Source: Agapanthus africanus
Lineage: Eukaryota; Streptophyta; Magnoliopsida; Asparagales; Amaryllidaceae
Assembly: GCA_030015575.1 (NCBI GenBank)
Contig: JASDDO010000004.1
Location: 318,502,654 to 318,566,653 of the forward strand
Direction of reading: 5' to 3'
DNA length: 64,000 nucleotides
Part shown: positions 1-11,751 of the stretch, one piece after another
Position numbering within the stretch: the stretch's first letter is position 1
Layout of the letters: each line of letters starts with the position of its first letter
The notes under the pieces: generated by a model
The model's database searches: none
What the model was told of the DNA's origin: nothing
Seen by the model: only the letters and a program-made list of their open reading frames with translations
Made by a program: the position numbers and the translations under genes

Positions 1-676
1 CGGGGGCTTTCCTCTTCTTTCCCTTGGCTTTCGTCTTGGACCTAGAAGAAGAAGATCCTCCTACAAACAAAGTGGATGTTTCCCTACCTTTCTGTAGGGT
101 GCCCTCAGCACTCCTCAACATGTTCAGAAGTTCGGAGAGTTCAACCTCCTTTCCTTGCATGTTGAAGTTAAGGATAAACTGGGCGTAAGTGGAAGGAAGG
201 GACTGGAGAATCAAATCAGTATAGAGTTCATTCTCCAACGTGGTCCCAAGGTCCGCGAGCTCCTCAATGAAGCCAATCAACTTAAGCACGTGTTCCGCTA
301 CTGATGATCCAACGGCCAATCTTGCCGAAAACAACTTCTTCGACACTTCGTATCTTGCGATACGAGATTGCTCTCCATACAGTTCTTTTGTATGGAGAAA
401 TATGGATTCAAGGTCCATATTCTCGTGCCTCCTCTGATGTTCGTTGTCCATCGAGGCAAGTACGAGGCACTTGGCCTTCACGCTATCAATCTCCCAGGTC
501 TTACGGATTTCCTTATCCGCGACGCTGGAGGTGGGACCTGGGACGGGGGGAGCTTTGGTGGTAAGGAGATACCCCAGCTTGTCGTAAGTGATTGCCATTT
601 TGACATTCCTGAGCCAATCTTTGTAGTTTGGCCCTGTCAGTATGTTTTTATCTAGAAGTAACTTAAGTCCAGTCAT
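1..676 (-). CDS. gag: Copia gag polyprotein N-terminal part (UBN2 / gag_2 family), partial
   Basis: An open minus-strand frame from ATG at 676-674 runs off the window start after about 225 codons. The product is the capsid-like part of a plant copia Gag, which packages element RNA in cytoplasmic particles. Family features seen: an N-terminal LTGPNYKDW block, then KTWEIDSVKAKCLV, a Leu-rich middle, a block around SLPSTYAQFILNF, and a basic Ser/Lys-rich tail (SSSSRSKTKAKGKKRK) that normally precedes the zinc knuckle. The ATG is chosen because it is the first in frame and follows directly a splice-acceptor-like tract (see leader). The frame is intact as far as visible. The UBN2 family also covers Gag-derived host genes, but the LTR and PBS next to it make the element origin clear. 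Confidence 0.88.
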   Translation of the reverse strand, partial: MTGLKLLLDKNILTGPNYKDWLRNVKMAITYDKLGYLLTTKAPPVPGPTSSVADKEIRKTWEIDSVKAKCLVLASMDNEHQRRHENMDLESIFLHTKELYGEQSRIARYEVSKKLFSARLAVGSSVAEHVLKLIGFIEELADLGTTLENELYTDLILQSLPSTYAQFILNFNMQGKEVELSELLNMLRSAEGTLQKGRETSTLFVGGSSSSRSKTKAKGKKRKAP

Positions 677-2764
677 GTCGATTGGTCGCTGCAATTAGGA
701 GAGAGAGAAGAAACACTTTACCACGATGCTCTTGCAAGTTTAGAATGATTTTTAATTTGTCTAAACAGGATGGCTCCCACTGTCTCTCAAATCCCTCCTC
801 AAACCATAAAGGAAGAATTAGTCGGGATCAATCCCACCGCACAATACTTGCTTAACCGTTCAGCCAGGCCAGTGTCGGTACTTCGAGGGAGGTTTTCCAA
901 CGCTTTCGCGAAGTTCCTTAATTAAATAACCTCTTTTCCCTGGGGGCGTAGCCCCGCTAACACCTTTTTAGACACCTACTTGGTTTATAGCATTGATCGT
1001 TTAGTGAGAAATTTCCCGAGGAGTAGCATATACTCACAGTAGGATCGGGATCCAAATATCATTGCGTGACGAAACTGAAGGAATCCTACCAGAATCACCA
1101 CACTCCAAATGGTATGCAAATCTAGCAAGTTTCAGTACTTATGAAACTCCCGATGTGGATTTTTGCCCCATGCTCTTATGACCTTGACTTTGGCCAACAA
1201 ATCAGAATTCACAAGTCAAGTTCTTCTCGTCGTTCTCCAGGTTAATTTGAATCCACCCGTACCTACCCTTGACTTTGGCCAACATGGCAGTACGACTGTT
1301 CCAAATCAACGCATCTATCTATGCTGCACATGAATACCCAATAGCTACCAATCACTATGCCTTGACTTTGGCCAACAAACACAGCTTGAATACTATTGAC
1401 TATTCATGTGAAACGACGGAGGGCTACGAATGGTTTTGGCGAAACCGTGAACGTAGTGAATTTGATATAATCGATGGAACAAGATAGCTTTTAAAAGGAG
1501 TGGCTCAAGCTCCGCATTTAAAAGTTAGTTTTGAAAAGAACCGAGTGGTTTTTCGAAAGTGTTCCAACGACTTTTGCTTGGTTTATTATCTTGCATTAGT
1601 TCTTTTAATGTGTGATATTCTTGCATTAGTTCTTTTAATGCGTCCCATCATTTAATCCTACCATTGCAGAAAACAACCAAAATATGACGTACGCTTATGC
1701 CATTCGCATTCGCCACGGGGCCCTGTCATCACTCGTTAGGTTACTTAACTAACGACAGAGCGGGGGCTGGGCTAGCGCGGCTGTAAAATATAAGCAACGC
1801 CTAAATAGTTATAAATGTAAAGAAATGATAGACATTACAGATCACAGATGAATACATTGGATATACTAGGAATCCGCAATCCGTTCGAGCCTACAACGAA
1901 AAGCGGATTATACGGTCGCGGTGAATAGCCAAAACCCCACCCAAGACCCCTACGGGTGCGGCAAACTACCCGCCAAGTATCCAAAGCGAAGCAACCTCCC
2001 TCACCACCGTGAGTAGGCCACTCGGCACTTCGAGATACCCGGTAGTTTGTGCACCCCCTCCATGGGTCTATCCTAGGAGCAAAAACAGTAAAAAGAATTA
2101 TACAATGGCGGCTACAACCCCGACCCGGTTGTGCGGCCAAACAAATAATAATATTACATCAATTTACATATTACAAATGAATGAAAGAAAAACAACACTC
2201 ATCTCACATCCATCCCGGCTATTCACCCGCGACAATCCAATCCATTCATATACACATACCAACATCAATCACAGATCACATATATGTATAACCCCGACTA
2301 ATCGACATATAGCAATTAGCCGACGTTCAATACATATAAACATCACAGGTATAACCAATATAGTCAAAGTGTAGTGAAGTTCGATAAAAATACGGATTTA
2401 TAGGCCCCCAAAAACAAATTTCTTTTCTGGAAAATCTGGGCACAAATAACCCATCCGAAAAATCCCAAAACCCTACCAGAAGAACACTGCACAAAACCCG
2501 ATCACGAGAGGAGCCTAAACGGCGGCGGTTCCGCGGCAAATGCATACCTATTGCCGCGGATCCGCGGCGGTTTGAGGGAATCAGGGGATCGTTTTTCGTG
2601 GGTGCTCTCACAAAACCCTGAGCCGATTTTAGGAGTAAAACTTTTTCACTTTAGAGCACAAAAAATTTCAACAGAAAGTTAGGGTTTTGTTTCTCCGGTT
2701 TTTTGCGATTTTTCCGTTCGAACTTCGATACACTTTACTACTAAGCTAGTTTAAGTTTATTTAG
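677..2764 (-). other. Long untranslated leader of copia element 1
   Basis: About 2.1 kb lie between the PBS and the gag ATG with no convincing coding frame. On the minus strand the leader ends in a pyrimidine-rich tract and AG (TCTCTCTCCTAATTGCAG, about 689-706) just before the ATG, resembling a plant 3' splice site. Three copies of a CCTTGACTTTGGCCAACA block lie near 1185, 1267 and 1358, and a 32-bp direct repeat lies near 1595-1660. A pair of GC palindromes sits at 2524-2568. The gag-proximal half is homologous to 37462-38428 (copia 2), and the PBS-proximal half resembles 41680-42020 (copia 3). Confidence 0.75.
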
Positions 2765-2776
2765 GCTCTGATACCA
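2765..2776 (-). other. Primer-binding site of copia 1 (initiator-Met tRNA)
   Basis: The minus strand reads TGGTATCAGAGC, the complement of the 3' end of plant initiator-Met tRNA, and lies one base inside the LTR end. It primes minus-strand DNA synthesis during reverse transcription. Confidence 0.93.
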
Positions 2777-2777
2777 C

Positions 2778-4863
2778 TGTAAGTCCACGTTGCCACCCCC
2801 GGTTCTTGCGGGGAGGCGGAAACGGTATAAAAATCAAATTTTTAGCGCATGGGGCAACATGGACTAACAAAGTCGGGATCTTTTCTAAACTAAACTAGCA
2901 AGAAAGCTAAAGAGAGTTAGCTACTCGGATAAAAGGTTATACCTAACTTGAACTCCTTCTTCTTGAAACCTTTGTAGGGTTTGATGGTGCTTTCCTTGTC
3001 GCCTTCTTCCGTCAAAGATGGATCCACCTGAGGGTTCAACCTTCGGGCTCTTTCTCGGACTTTGAGTGAACTAGGATCTTTGGCTTGCTAAACCTCTAAC
3101 CCTAGAGTGAGTAGAGAGTGGCTTTGGGGTGTTTTTATCTCAAGGAGATGGATTCTCAACACATGAGAAGGGAGTTCCTTGAACTAGAGGAGGAGGAAGA
3201 AGAAGAGAGGAGAGAGAAGTGTTATGATAGAAAATGAGCTATTCTTTTCATTTTACAACCATAACTCAAATGAAAAGAATTATCAAATTAACAATAATAA
3301 TAAAAATGAAATAGTTGATGGATGGTTTGGAATGACCACTATCATCACATTCATTAAATGAATTTTGCTAGAATCAAAAAGCATCTTTGTAATGTAATGA
3401 TGATGGTCAAACTTTCAACCATGGTCAACAAGTCAACCATGGTCAACAAGTCAACAAACTCAACCATGACACAATTTCATTTAATTAATATTATTAATTG
3501 ATATATCTTGAATTCATTAGGGTTTGGAAAAAGACGACTGTCAACTGTGCATACGCACCCGTTCCGAAACCCTAATGAAAATCCTCTTCCTCCGCCTCAA
3601 TCAACTGTGCATACACACCCGCATTCTTGTTCCGAGGAACATGAACACAATGAGATAAAACTAACCCCGAAACATATACTAGTATCTGACTCAAACCAGA
3701 GCCAGCCAGTAATATCCGTCCGGACTCCAAACGTGCACAAGTGCGCGGATGAGAACGAACCCTGTCGCAAAACCATGCGACCTCTACTCTGTTTTGCCCA
3801 ATAGAGAATAGCCCTCTATGTGGGACTCTAAAGACTCGACACTACGCTGGCAGTGGGTTTAACCACAGACCGCAAGCGGCACTAGCTGTGCGTAACGGTC
3901 CCCAGGTAGATGCCGACAAGAAGACTGACGAGGTGAACCCCATCTGAACTCCTACTGAGTCTGAGTGTGACAATCTCCGTACAGTCCGGTCTGTTCGTCT
4001 GATACATCGCATGGCGGGCCTAGGGGGCGGTAAACGTCAGTCCCCTAATAGCGGTACAAGTCGTGTCGGAGTGAAGCCCAAAACACCCTGAGATAACACT
4101 GGAAACCTACCAGTATATCTCGATTGCCCTGGCCAGGGACTACTCGTGTAATGGCTCTCCTAGACACAGCGCGATGTCAACCCCCAATACCGGGAGAAAC
4201 GAATCCTGTCTAACCGTCACTGCCTCCAAGTGCTTCGGGACTGCACCCAACTACTACCTGTTTGCACGACTCCTTTGAGCCGTGGTAGGGTAGTGATCAA
4301 AGTACAGTGGGAACACACTTGAGGCGAAGTGACAGTGTCAAGTCAGCGGACTAAGCTGTACTCATGTCACCTGGGAACTGATAACTGACGATAGGTATAA
4401 TACCAACCTGTCAGTTCCCGACGAGTCCTGTGCAGTGTACTCGTAACCTAACGAGCACCCGTATACTATCTCCAGTACGACGTACTGATGGCTGTGGGAC
4501 AGACCATCTCCCACACTGGGATGAGAAGCGCATACGCTAGTCTACTCCGGAGTATCGATGCCCTGTCTCGATAGTCCTGCGACTAGGGACCTGTATAAGG
4601 ATGTGCTTATAGATTACCCAGCCCCCACTAGTGTGACTGCCATCACAACGCCGGTAATCAAGCAAAGATCCTAAGGGCTCCACTAATGTGTATAGGTGAT
4701 ATACTAAAATAAACACATGTACACATTGAAGTAGAAACAAACCAAGTAGCATACTACTATATTGAGCAAGATTGTTTATACAAGGTGAATATCCCAAGCT
4801 TCCATTAAGTAATATACAAACTAGTATGATACAGTAATGGCCTCTAGGGCATATACACTAACA
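2778..4863 (-). repeat. 5' LTR of copia element 1 (~2.09 kb)
   Basis: On the minus strand it starts TGTTAGTGTATATGCCC at 4863 and ends in TTACA at 2778, next to the PBS. The start motif and several inner blocks (for example around 3830-3900 and 4300-4560) are shared with the LTRs of copia 2 (11752-13744) and copia 3 (38429-40623), though overall similarity is clearly lower. It is therefore a related but separate subfamily. Short open frames inside it are not conserved and are not annotated. Confidence 0.87.
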
Positions 4864-5719
4864 CACAAAACAAACATCGAGTATCACAATCGAAATCAAA
4901 GTCCAGTGCATCTAAGTGCACAAAATGCGTATCACTGCACTGCAAGCATATGTGAACTATACCGAGTGCCAAAAACCAAATCGTATGCGTATATACGCAC
5001 AAATCAACTCAACTGTATGAAATCCATATAATCACAAACATGAGAAACCAAGGCACGAAAACTATCTCAAGTGCAACAACTGTGCAAAAATTGTAAATAC
5101 TCAGTAGGTGCAACCATGGTCCATGAAAACAAATATTATGAAACTCAATCATCAAAATCAATCATGCGAATAGATCGCTCAAAATACCCAAAATCAAGTA
5201 TGGCGGAATAGTCTCGCTCAAGCACATCCTCCAAGAATCTCTGGCCAACTGTCGTGGTCACTCATAGCATGTCTCGTCGACGATCCTGAACTCTGGCCTG
5301 CCGGTGTGCGTAGCATGACCACTCTTGGGTCTAAGTCATCTCGTAATTTATTCCAGAAAGGTCCTGTCGAGGTCTCTCCCAAATCATGTCTCTGGCGAAC
5401 TGTCCGGAAGTCATCGTCCTTTACTATATCTGTTTCTTATTCCGTAACGGCTGCATACTCATTGCGACTACTTTTGGAAGGTATATCCAAGCACAATGCC
5501 TCGGCATGCGTATCGCATCTCTGATGTTGGCGGAGTGGAACGTCATCTTATCCAGATCTGGTACGAACCTCTTACTCCACTTTTCTCTAACGTTGACTGC
5601 TTCGGACTCGTCTCGTCGTGGCTGCATGGACTGAGCTCCAACGGCTATCCTCGAATCTGGAGTCTCCCAAGAATGCATCTCACCACCTAGCATCCGAATG
5701 AAGTCGAACCATCCGATCG

Positions 5720-5985
5720 ATTTGTCAAAACCTCATAATCCCCCAAGAGCTCAACTTCTTGGGTACAGTTTAACAATATCAAGAACGTACCACAGCATCG
5801 ATGGTCCAGCCGTAGAAGGGCAAACCCAAGACTCACTAATGGCGCTGCGGAACTGCCGCAAACCCTAAGGTTCAAAGGCTTTCACACGGTCATTAAGTCG
5901 AGTTAGGGTTTCATTCTTCTAGAGGGTCCATAGAATTTCCTGCATGCTCTTCCGAATACTTTAAACTTGGAATAATAGGTTTCTG
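5720..5985 (-). repeat. Block shared with the leader of copia 3
   Basis: Read on the minus strand, this stretch aligns with 41130-41350 (plus strand). Shared landmarks in the same order are GGACCCTCTAGAAGA, TAACTCGA, CTTAGGGTTTG, CTTCTACGGCTGGA and TTGAGCT. By eye about two thirds of positions agree. It lies in the internal region of a gypsy element, while the match lies in a copia leader. It could be a leftover copia fragment or a host sequence captured twice. Confidence 0.6.
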
Positions 5986-6696
5986 ACATTCGATCGTCTC
6001 TGTCGACTCTCAACGTATCCGCGTGAAGTCGTCTCTAGCTGGAATCAATCTATCTGATGACCTCGCATCGGGGTAGGCGAACGAACCACATGTCCTAGTC
6101 ATTCATCCTCGGTGACTAGCGACCTTCTATCATCTCTTAGTACAACTCGTACTGCAATAGCTCCAACATCTGGGGCGATATCTCGTCGTTCGCAGCAATG
6201 ACTGGCTCACTCGTTTGCACGCTGAACAGTGCCTCAATCATCAGGAGTAAGCAATACGCCAACGGTCATCAAAATCTGGTTGGCCTTTGTCGGTGGCCCA
6301 ATCTTCTGGTGCCGATCAGCATATCCGAGTAACCTCATACAGCGATCCATCCCACGCTCATGGCGTGAAAATACCATAAAAAAGACACATCTCTGCAATC
6401 GTGTGTCGCCGGAATTATGCCCTGGTCAGTCCTCGTTCGTGACGAGCTCGTGCTGACCGCAACTCTAGCCGTAGCTCTCCCTGCCCGTGATCATGGCAGC
6501 AACCATAACTGGTACCGATGAGGCTAGATCATAGGAAAGAATATAATACCGAACAAAGAAATGTACATCCTAAGGCTTCTTAAGTGGAGTAGCATATCGT
6601 AAATATGCCGCGGAACATACGTACGGTACGTCACTCTACTCAAGCTACCTATTCCATCAACCAAGGTCATCCTACGCTATGAAGGTAAAACCTAAC

Positions 6697-6708
6697 GCTC
6701 TGATACCA
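6697..6708 (-). other. Primer-binding site of element A (initiator-Met tRNA)
   Basis: The minus strand reads TGGTATCAGAGC, separated by a few bases from the LTR end TGACA at 6713. It is the same primer tRNA as in the copia elements here, and its use by chromoviruses is well established. Confidence 0.88.
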
Positions 6709-6712
6709 ACAT

Positions 6713-8778
6713 TGTCACGTCCCGAAAGTACGGAACATGACCGGCACTTAAACTACGAAACGTCTCGAGGCGTACGTAATCTAAGTAAGCCGAAAACCCA
6801 GAAATCCAAACCAAGAAAATTAGTAGAGTGAAGGAAAACCAATTTAAATCAAGTATTTTTAATAGCATAAGCCGAATTATGCATTTTTTTAAAAACATCA
6901 AATATTTCCTGAAAATTTCGGCAGAGTCTCCTTTGTAAATACTGGCCCCCAAACGGGATACAACATGAATAGTATACGAAATCAATAAAAGGCATTCCCA
7001 AGCGGGAGCTAGCTCTTCGTCAATCGACGGTCACAACCACACAAGCAATATAATATACAACGCCAAGGGCGAGGATCAAAACTCAAAAGGAAACTCAAAC
7101 AACAAGAAATCCACAGAAATATAACACGCGACTCTAAGGTCGAAAGAATAACATTACTGGTCACTATCTCAAAAATAAATACATGTTCGGTTGATGGAAT
7201 TTACTAGATACAACTGAATAATATTATACAAAGTAATATGATGGGTACGATACAAATAAACCCACCTACTAGCAAGTCACCCGAAAAGAAGCAGTGCCGG
7301 CAAAGCCGTAATGAAACCTGTACGGCAAAACCTGCAAGAAACTATGGCACAACGGGGGTGAGTTGCCAACTCGTGAGTAGAAAAACATCTACGAACAGAA
7401 ATCGCATGAACAACGCAATCCTAGGTCATACGATCATAATATATCCTCAAATATATAACCAGCAGCCTATAACAATGGCTAGGATAAATATCTAACCCAA
7501 GTGTAATCTCATGTGCCCGTGTAAGTGCCTCAGGTAGCAATATATCATATGGATGATGTATGAATGCATGAAAACAGAATACATGTACTGAAGAAAACTG
7601 CTTTCATAAATTAATGAGATTTCTGTATTTTTAAAATGAGGTATCATAAATGAATTCAGCATAAACAGTGCCTAGTATCGACACAAAACAAGTATCCAAA
7701 TATCTCGATATCTCTGTGTCGCAATCTCTGTACCTCAATGTCTCAAAATCTCAATGTCTCAATCACAATATTTAGGATGCCGTCAATCCAGACCGCCCCC
7801 TACCATCCATCTCAAGACCACGACGGTATCCTCCGGATATCCGACGCGTCGGGTAAAATCACCGGTCGGTAGTGCTCCCCTGCCAGGCTCAACGCCATCA
7901 TCTGTGATCCTCTTGTCCTGGGGTACCGCACCGGGTCCACCATGTACCCGAAACGGTTCCTCCACTCCTCGAACTCGAGTCTCGAAATCCATCAGCAAAC
8001 TCATGGTGGACGACTCATATATCATGGGAAAACTGCACTTTTTATTTTAAAAGAGAGAAAAGAAGCTTATATAAGTTTTGCGGTTTTCCCCCAAATCCAG
8101 AAAATCTAATGGAAATACGAATCCAAATCATCAATAGCATGTAAACAATGAATATAGGCATAAAAATCCATGAATGTGGCATGACAGTGAATAATAACAT
8201 GCATAAAGTAGCAAGTAATAACTACAATGGCTCAACTAGCATATAAGGCAAGTACACTAATATCATGTCTAAACTACTAGCTATCAAGCTAAGTTAAGCA
8301 ATAACATTTTCTAAGGTGTACGTGATATGGAAATTACCAATGAAGATGTTTGTGAGCCGGCAAGTGAGTGTACGTGGTACATACGCATCATCGGTAATGG
8401 TGCTGGTGTCCTAACAGCATGATATCAACAATAGAATATGAATCATAATATAAACATGCGATGCGGAGCGAACAGCAATAATGAGCGGAAGCTAAATACT
8501 AGACACAACGGTAACTAATCTGCATTTAATGAAATATGAGTTCCACAGTGGTGCCATTTGAAATAACACGAATCGTGGGGTTTTGAAAATAAGGGCAACT
8601 GTGTTTTTAAGAAAAGATACGTCTTTTGAAATATCCGTCCCTTGACCCGTCTTTTAAAATATCTACGATCCGTTAGTTTTGAAATATGTAGGAGTCTAAT
8701 CTAGTCTAACAACTACATTAAACTATACGGCTGAACTAACAAGCTGACTGAAGCTAAGGAAACCGCCTAACATCTAGG

Positions 8779-8846
<68 letters not shown>

Positions 8847-11321
8847 TCGGTGATCCCGCCTCGATAATATCACATCCGATACCATATCTATAATCAGATA
8901 TTCCCAAGTCAAGAGTGCGGATCAAACATCAATGTATAGCTCGTACGTAAATCTGTCGTACGGCATCCCAAATCTGGATACGGGTCAATATCACATTCAT
9001 CATACTATTCATCTGGTATCCTCTTTATCAAATATCCTGATTGGGGTACTGATCTATGTCTAGTACCGTACTGATACCAATCTAAGTAAATGCATGCGTG
9101 TATATGAAAACACCATGTTAAAGGACCCGCTAAAACATCATGTCGTACCACAAATACGAACCCTGTCATATCACCGATCTCACGGCCTCAAATCCAATCT
9201 CATCGACTCATCTCCAATCCCAAATACTATTCTCATAATCCAGTATATGTACACATAGTCCCATACCCATGTGAATACATATACACATATCCCCATATAC
9301 GCACATGTAAAGGAATGAATGTAAGCAAGTGTGTGCGTGTGTGTGGGTGCAACAACTACTCTAGGGTTTCGCGAGTAACACTACAATCCATGAACACATA
9401 AGCATATCCTGAATATCATCCACGTATCATAAACCATATATATATATATATCCATTATATAAGCTATATTACGATCTGCGGGGGTGCTATACGCCATCCA
9501 CCCGACTTCTCCCCGTAGATATAAATCTACTCACCTGGTCCTCGCTCGCCGGTGGCGACGTCGCCATGCGCTTGCTTGTCGTCTCGAAGTCCACTTGGGG
9601 TACTACATGTCACCACGTATCGTAACGCATAAAAACCAAATCCGAAGTCGAAACGGTATACGAAAACCAATTCGGCACGCGTATACGCATAGGTCAAAAC
9701 CTATCGTCTACGCATGCAAGAATATCCAAACCAACCCTCGATGTCGATATACCAACGTCAAACCATCGAGAAAACCCAAACACACCAATCGTGATTTCAA
9801 AACTCACTAATTATATAAGAAATGGGGTTTAATTCATCAAAACCATAAAATTAAACAAATCGTTTTATTTTCCAAAAACCTAGTTAGCACAAATTCCCAT
9901 TTCGGTTTAATACTTGATGTTTTACCCAAACTAAATATTTTAACGATTCTAATATCCAAAATGCTCACTTAATATCATAATTAGGTCATAAAAATCACCT
10001 CCATATTTTTAATCTCACTAATTATCATAACTCAAAATTCAAGTTTGCAACAAATATCGATTTTAACACTTTTTAAAGCAAAATTCACGATTTTACAATT
10101 AAGCTTGGTTTTGCATATACTAAAGTATTAAATCACAAATTATAATGTTAATAAAGCCATGAAACCCTAATTACAATTTTATCTCACCAAAATATATATA
10201 TTTCTAAAACCTAGTTTGCAATTTATATAATTATCACAAATTTAAATTAACAAAAATGCAACTAGCAACTAGATTTGATTTAGCATAACATTAATATGTC
10301 AAAAACATCACACAACCATAATCTCACAACATAAAACCCTAACTTGCATTCAAAACCCTTTCTTGAAAGTTAAATATTTAATATCAAAACCACAATTAAC
10401 TCCTAATTAAACACATAATAGCTAGATTCAAGTAATCAAACAATAACTTATGCAAAATGCTAAGATTATACCTCACAAAATTAGAGATCTAGCACCAAAA
10501 TCTTGGCCTCCAAATTTCTCTCTTGATCCATGATCCACACTAGAATAGGTCAAGAAGAAATGGGTAGAGATTGGAATTTGATTTTGTGGGATTTTTGTGT
10601 TGATTTTTGGGCATTTTGTGGATTTTTTTTGTGGTGAAAGAGGGGAGAACAAGGGGAGGGATGCTGCTGATTTGGGGAGAGGGGGGCTCGGCTAGGGGAT
10701 GGGGAGAGGGGAGAGAGAGTGTGGGTTGATTGAATGATACAATTTCCAAGTCAACAAGTCATGCTCCATTCTTTATTAATTCCATTTTCTTTTCTTTGAT
10801 TTTTCTTTAAGTGGGGACAACTTTGGGGATTGGGGCAGCCCATTTTCAGCCAAAAAAAAGGGGGAGGAGGAGGTGGTGTGTGTGTGTGAAGCAATGAACA
10901 CCAAACACCAATTCAATATGCACCAAATCCCTTTTATTTTCACAAAATAAGCCTTTTTCTTCAATATTTTCTAAAACCGATTAACAACTTCATTTCATTT
11001 AAAAAACAACGTGTTAAATTTTTTTTTAATTTGTTATGATGCACAAAATTTGTTTCAACCCATTCCAATTTGTAATTTTCCCTAATTAAATGTATTAGTG
11101 ACGGCTTAAAATAATATTAAAATAATTAATTTCGGAAAAAAATTTCAGAAAATTTGAAATTTCACCAGTGGCTCAATAAACACCAAATACTAGCAATTAC
11201 ATAGCTAGAATATGTATATTTAATTTTATAATAAAGATATTTGTATTTTGACTTTTTACAGAAAACCCTTTATTTTACCGATTTTCCGAAATTTCACCGA
11301 AACGATTTTCAAAACGTTACA
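6713..11321 (-). repeat. 5' LTR of chromovirus-like element A (~4.6 kb)
   Basis: On the minus strand it runs from TGTAACGTTTTGAAAATCG (11321) to CTTTCGGGACGTGACA (6713). It is AT-rich between 9800 and 11300, with a purine-rich minus-strand leader at 10540-10740. It holds (TA)n tracts at 8782-8843 and 9436-9450. Small open frames (for example 7754-8050 and 9484-9810) have no family signature and are treated as chance. The length is large for an LTR, so an old unrecognised insertion inside it is possible. Confidence 0.75.
8782..8843. repeat. (TA)n microsatellite
   Basis: About 30 uninterrupted TA units within the LTR of element A. Its length is likely to vary between individuals. Confidence 0.95.
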
Positions 11322-11751
11322 AGGAGCGAATCATCATTTTCCATGAGGTGATTTCTCTCGTTCCTAGTTTAATGAGTTAGGGGTCATCTGTTCTCAGTTT
11401 AATGACATAAAGGTCATATGTTTCTAGTTTAACGACTTAGAGGTCTATTAGATCAAAAGTTTGGAATTTTGGGGTTAGGGTCGGCATCAGCGTTGCTAAC
11501 ACTGGAGCACGGGTGCCAGGAGAAATTCATCATTTGTTTTTGCCTATTAGAAAGCGATGGCTTAGGAGACAGGTTTAGGTCCCTATCATCTAAGGCTTTT
11601 CAATTTTACGAGCCGTAAGGGTCCCATAAAAATATTTTCTCCCTACGAATCGAAAGGATCTCGTGGGTGTATTTTCTCCTTAAAAATCGTGAGGACCCAA
11701 GTGTGTTTTACCTTTGTTAGTCGTAAGAATCCTACGAAGGTGTTTTCTTAC
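11322..11751 (-). mobile_element. Remnant of a Tat-type element (post-pol repeat module)
   Basis: The stretch carries the same modules as the non-autonomous Tat-type element: AGGAGCGAATCATCATT at the left, then three units of CAGTTTAATGACTTAGAGGTC type (11365-11455), then units of the GAGTCGTAAGGATCC type (11600-11750). Compare 26945-27240 and 29205-29420. It is bounded on the left by element A's LTR and on the right by the LTR of copia 2, so both inserted into an older Tat-type copy whose other parts are not visible. No coding sequence. Confidence 0.75.

Larger units (their letters stand above)
1..4863 (-). mobile_element. Ty1/copia LTR retrotransposon 1, 5' half (runs off left edge)
   Basis: Read on the minus strand, the parts run 5' LTR (2778-4863), primer-binding site (2765-2776), leader of about 2.1 kb, then gag (676 down to 1). 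Pol and the 3' LTR lie outside the window. The order LTR, initiator-Met PBS and UBN2-type gag is diagnostic of plant Ty1/copia. The LTR begins TGTTAGTG on the minus strand and ends in ACA. It is inserted into the internal region of the chromovirus-like element to its right; CACAA at 4864-4868 is the expected target-duplication copy, whose partner lies outside. The visible gag frame looks whole. Age cannot be given because only one LTR is present. Confidence 0.9.
4864..11321 (-). mobile_element. Chromovirus-like Ty3/gypsy element A, 5' part (LTR + leader/internal)
   Basis: A minus-strand element with its 5' LTR at 6713-11321, PBS at 6697-6708 and internal sequence at 4864-6696. The LTR's 3' end, GGGACGTGACA, and its Met PBS with a short spacer match Del/Tekay-type chromoviruses. 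No gag-pol domain is recognisable in the visible 1.8 kb. Copia 1 interrupts it at 4863, so the remainder, if any, lies left of the window. The flank AGGAG (11322-11326) is the expected target-duplication copy. Its completeness cannot be judged, and assignment to the chromovirus clade rests on the LTR and PBS pattern only. Confidence 0.7.

Noticed and set aside
240-655. Plus-strand open frames at the window start
   Set aside because: They are shadows of the minus-strand copia gag frame.
7754-8050. Overlapping 80-98 residue frames on both strands in the LTR of element A
   Set aside because: No family signature, no start or splice context, and they lie in LTR sequence.
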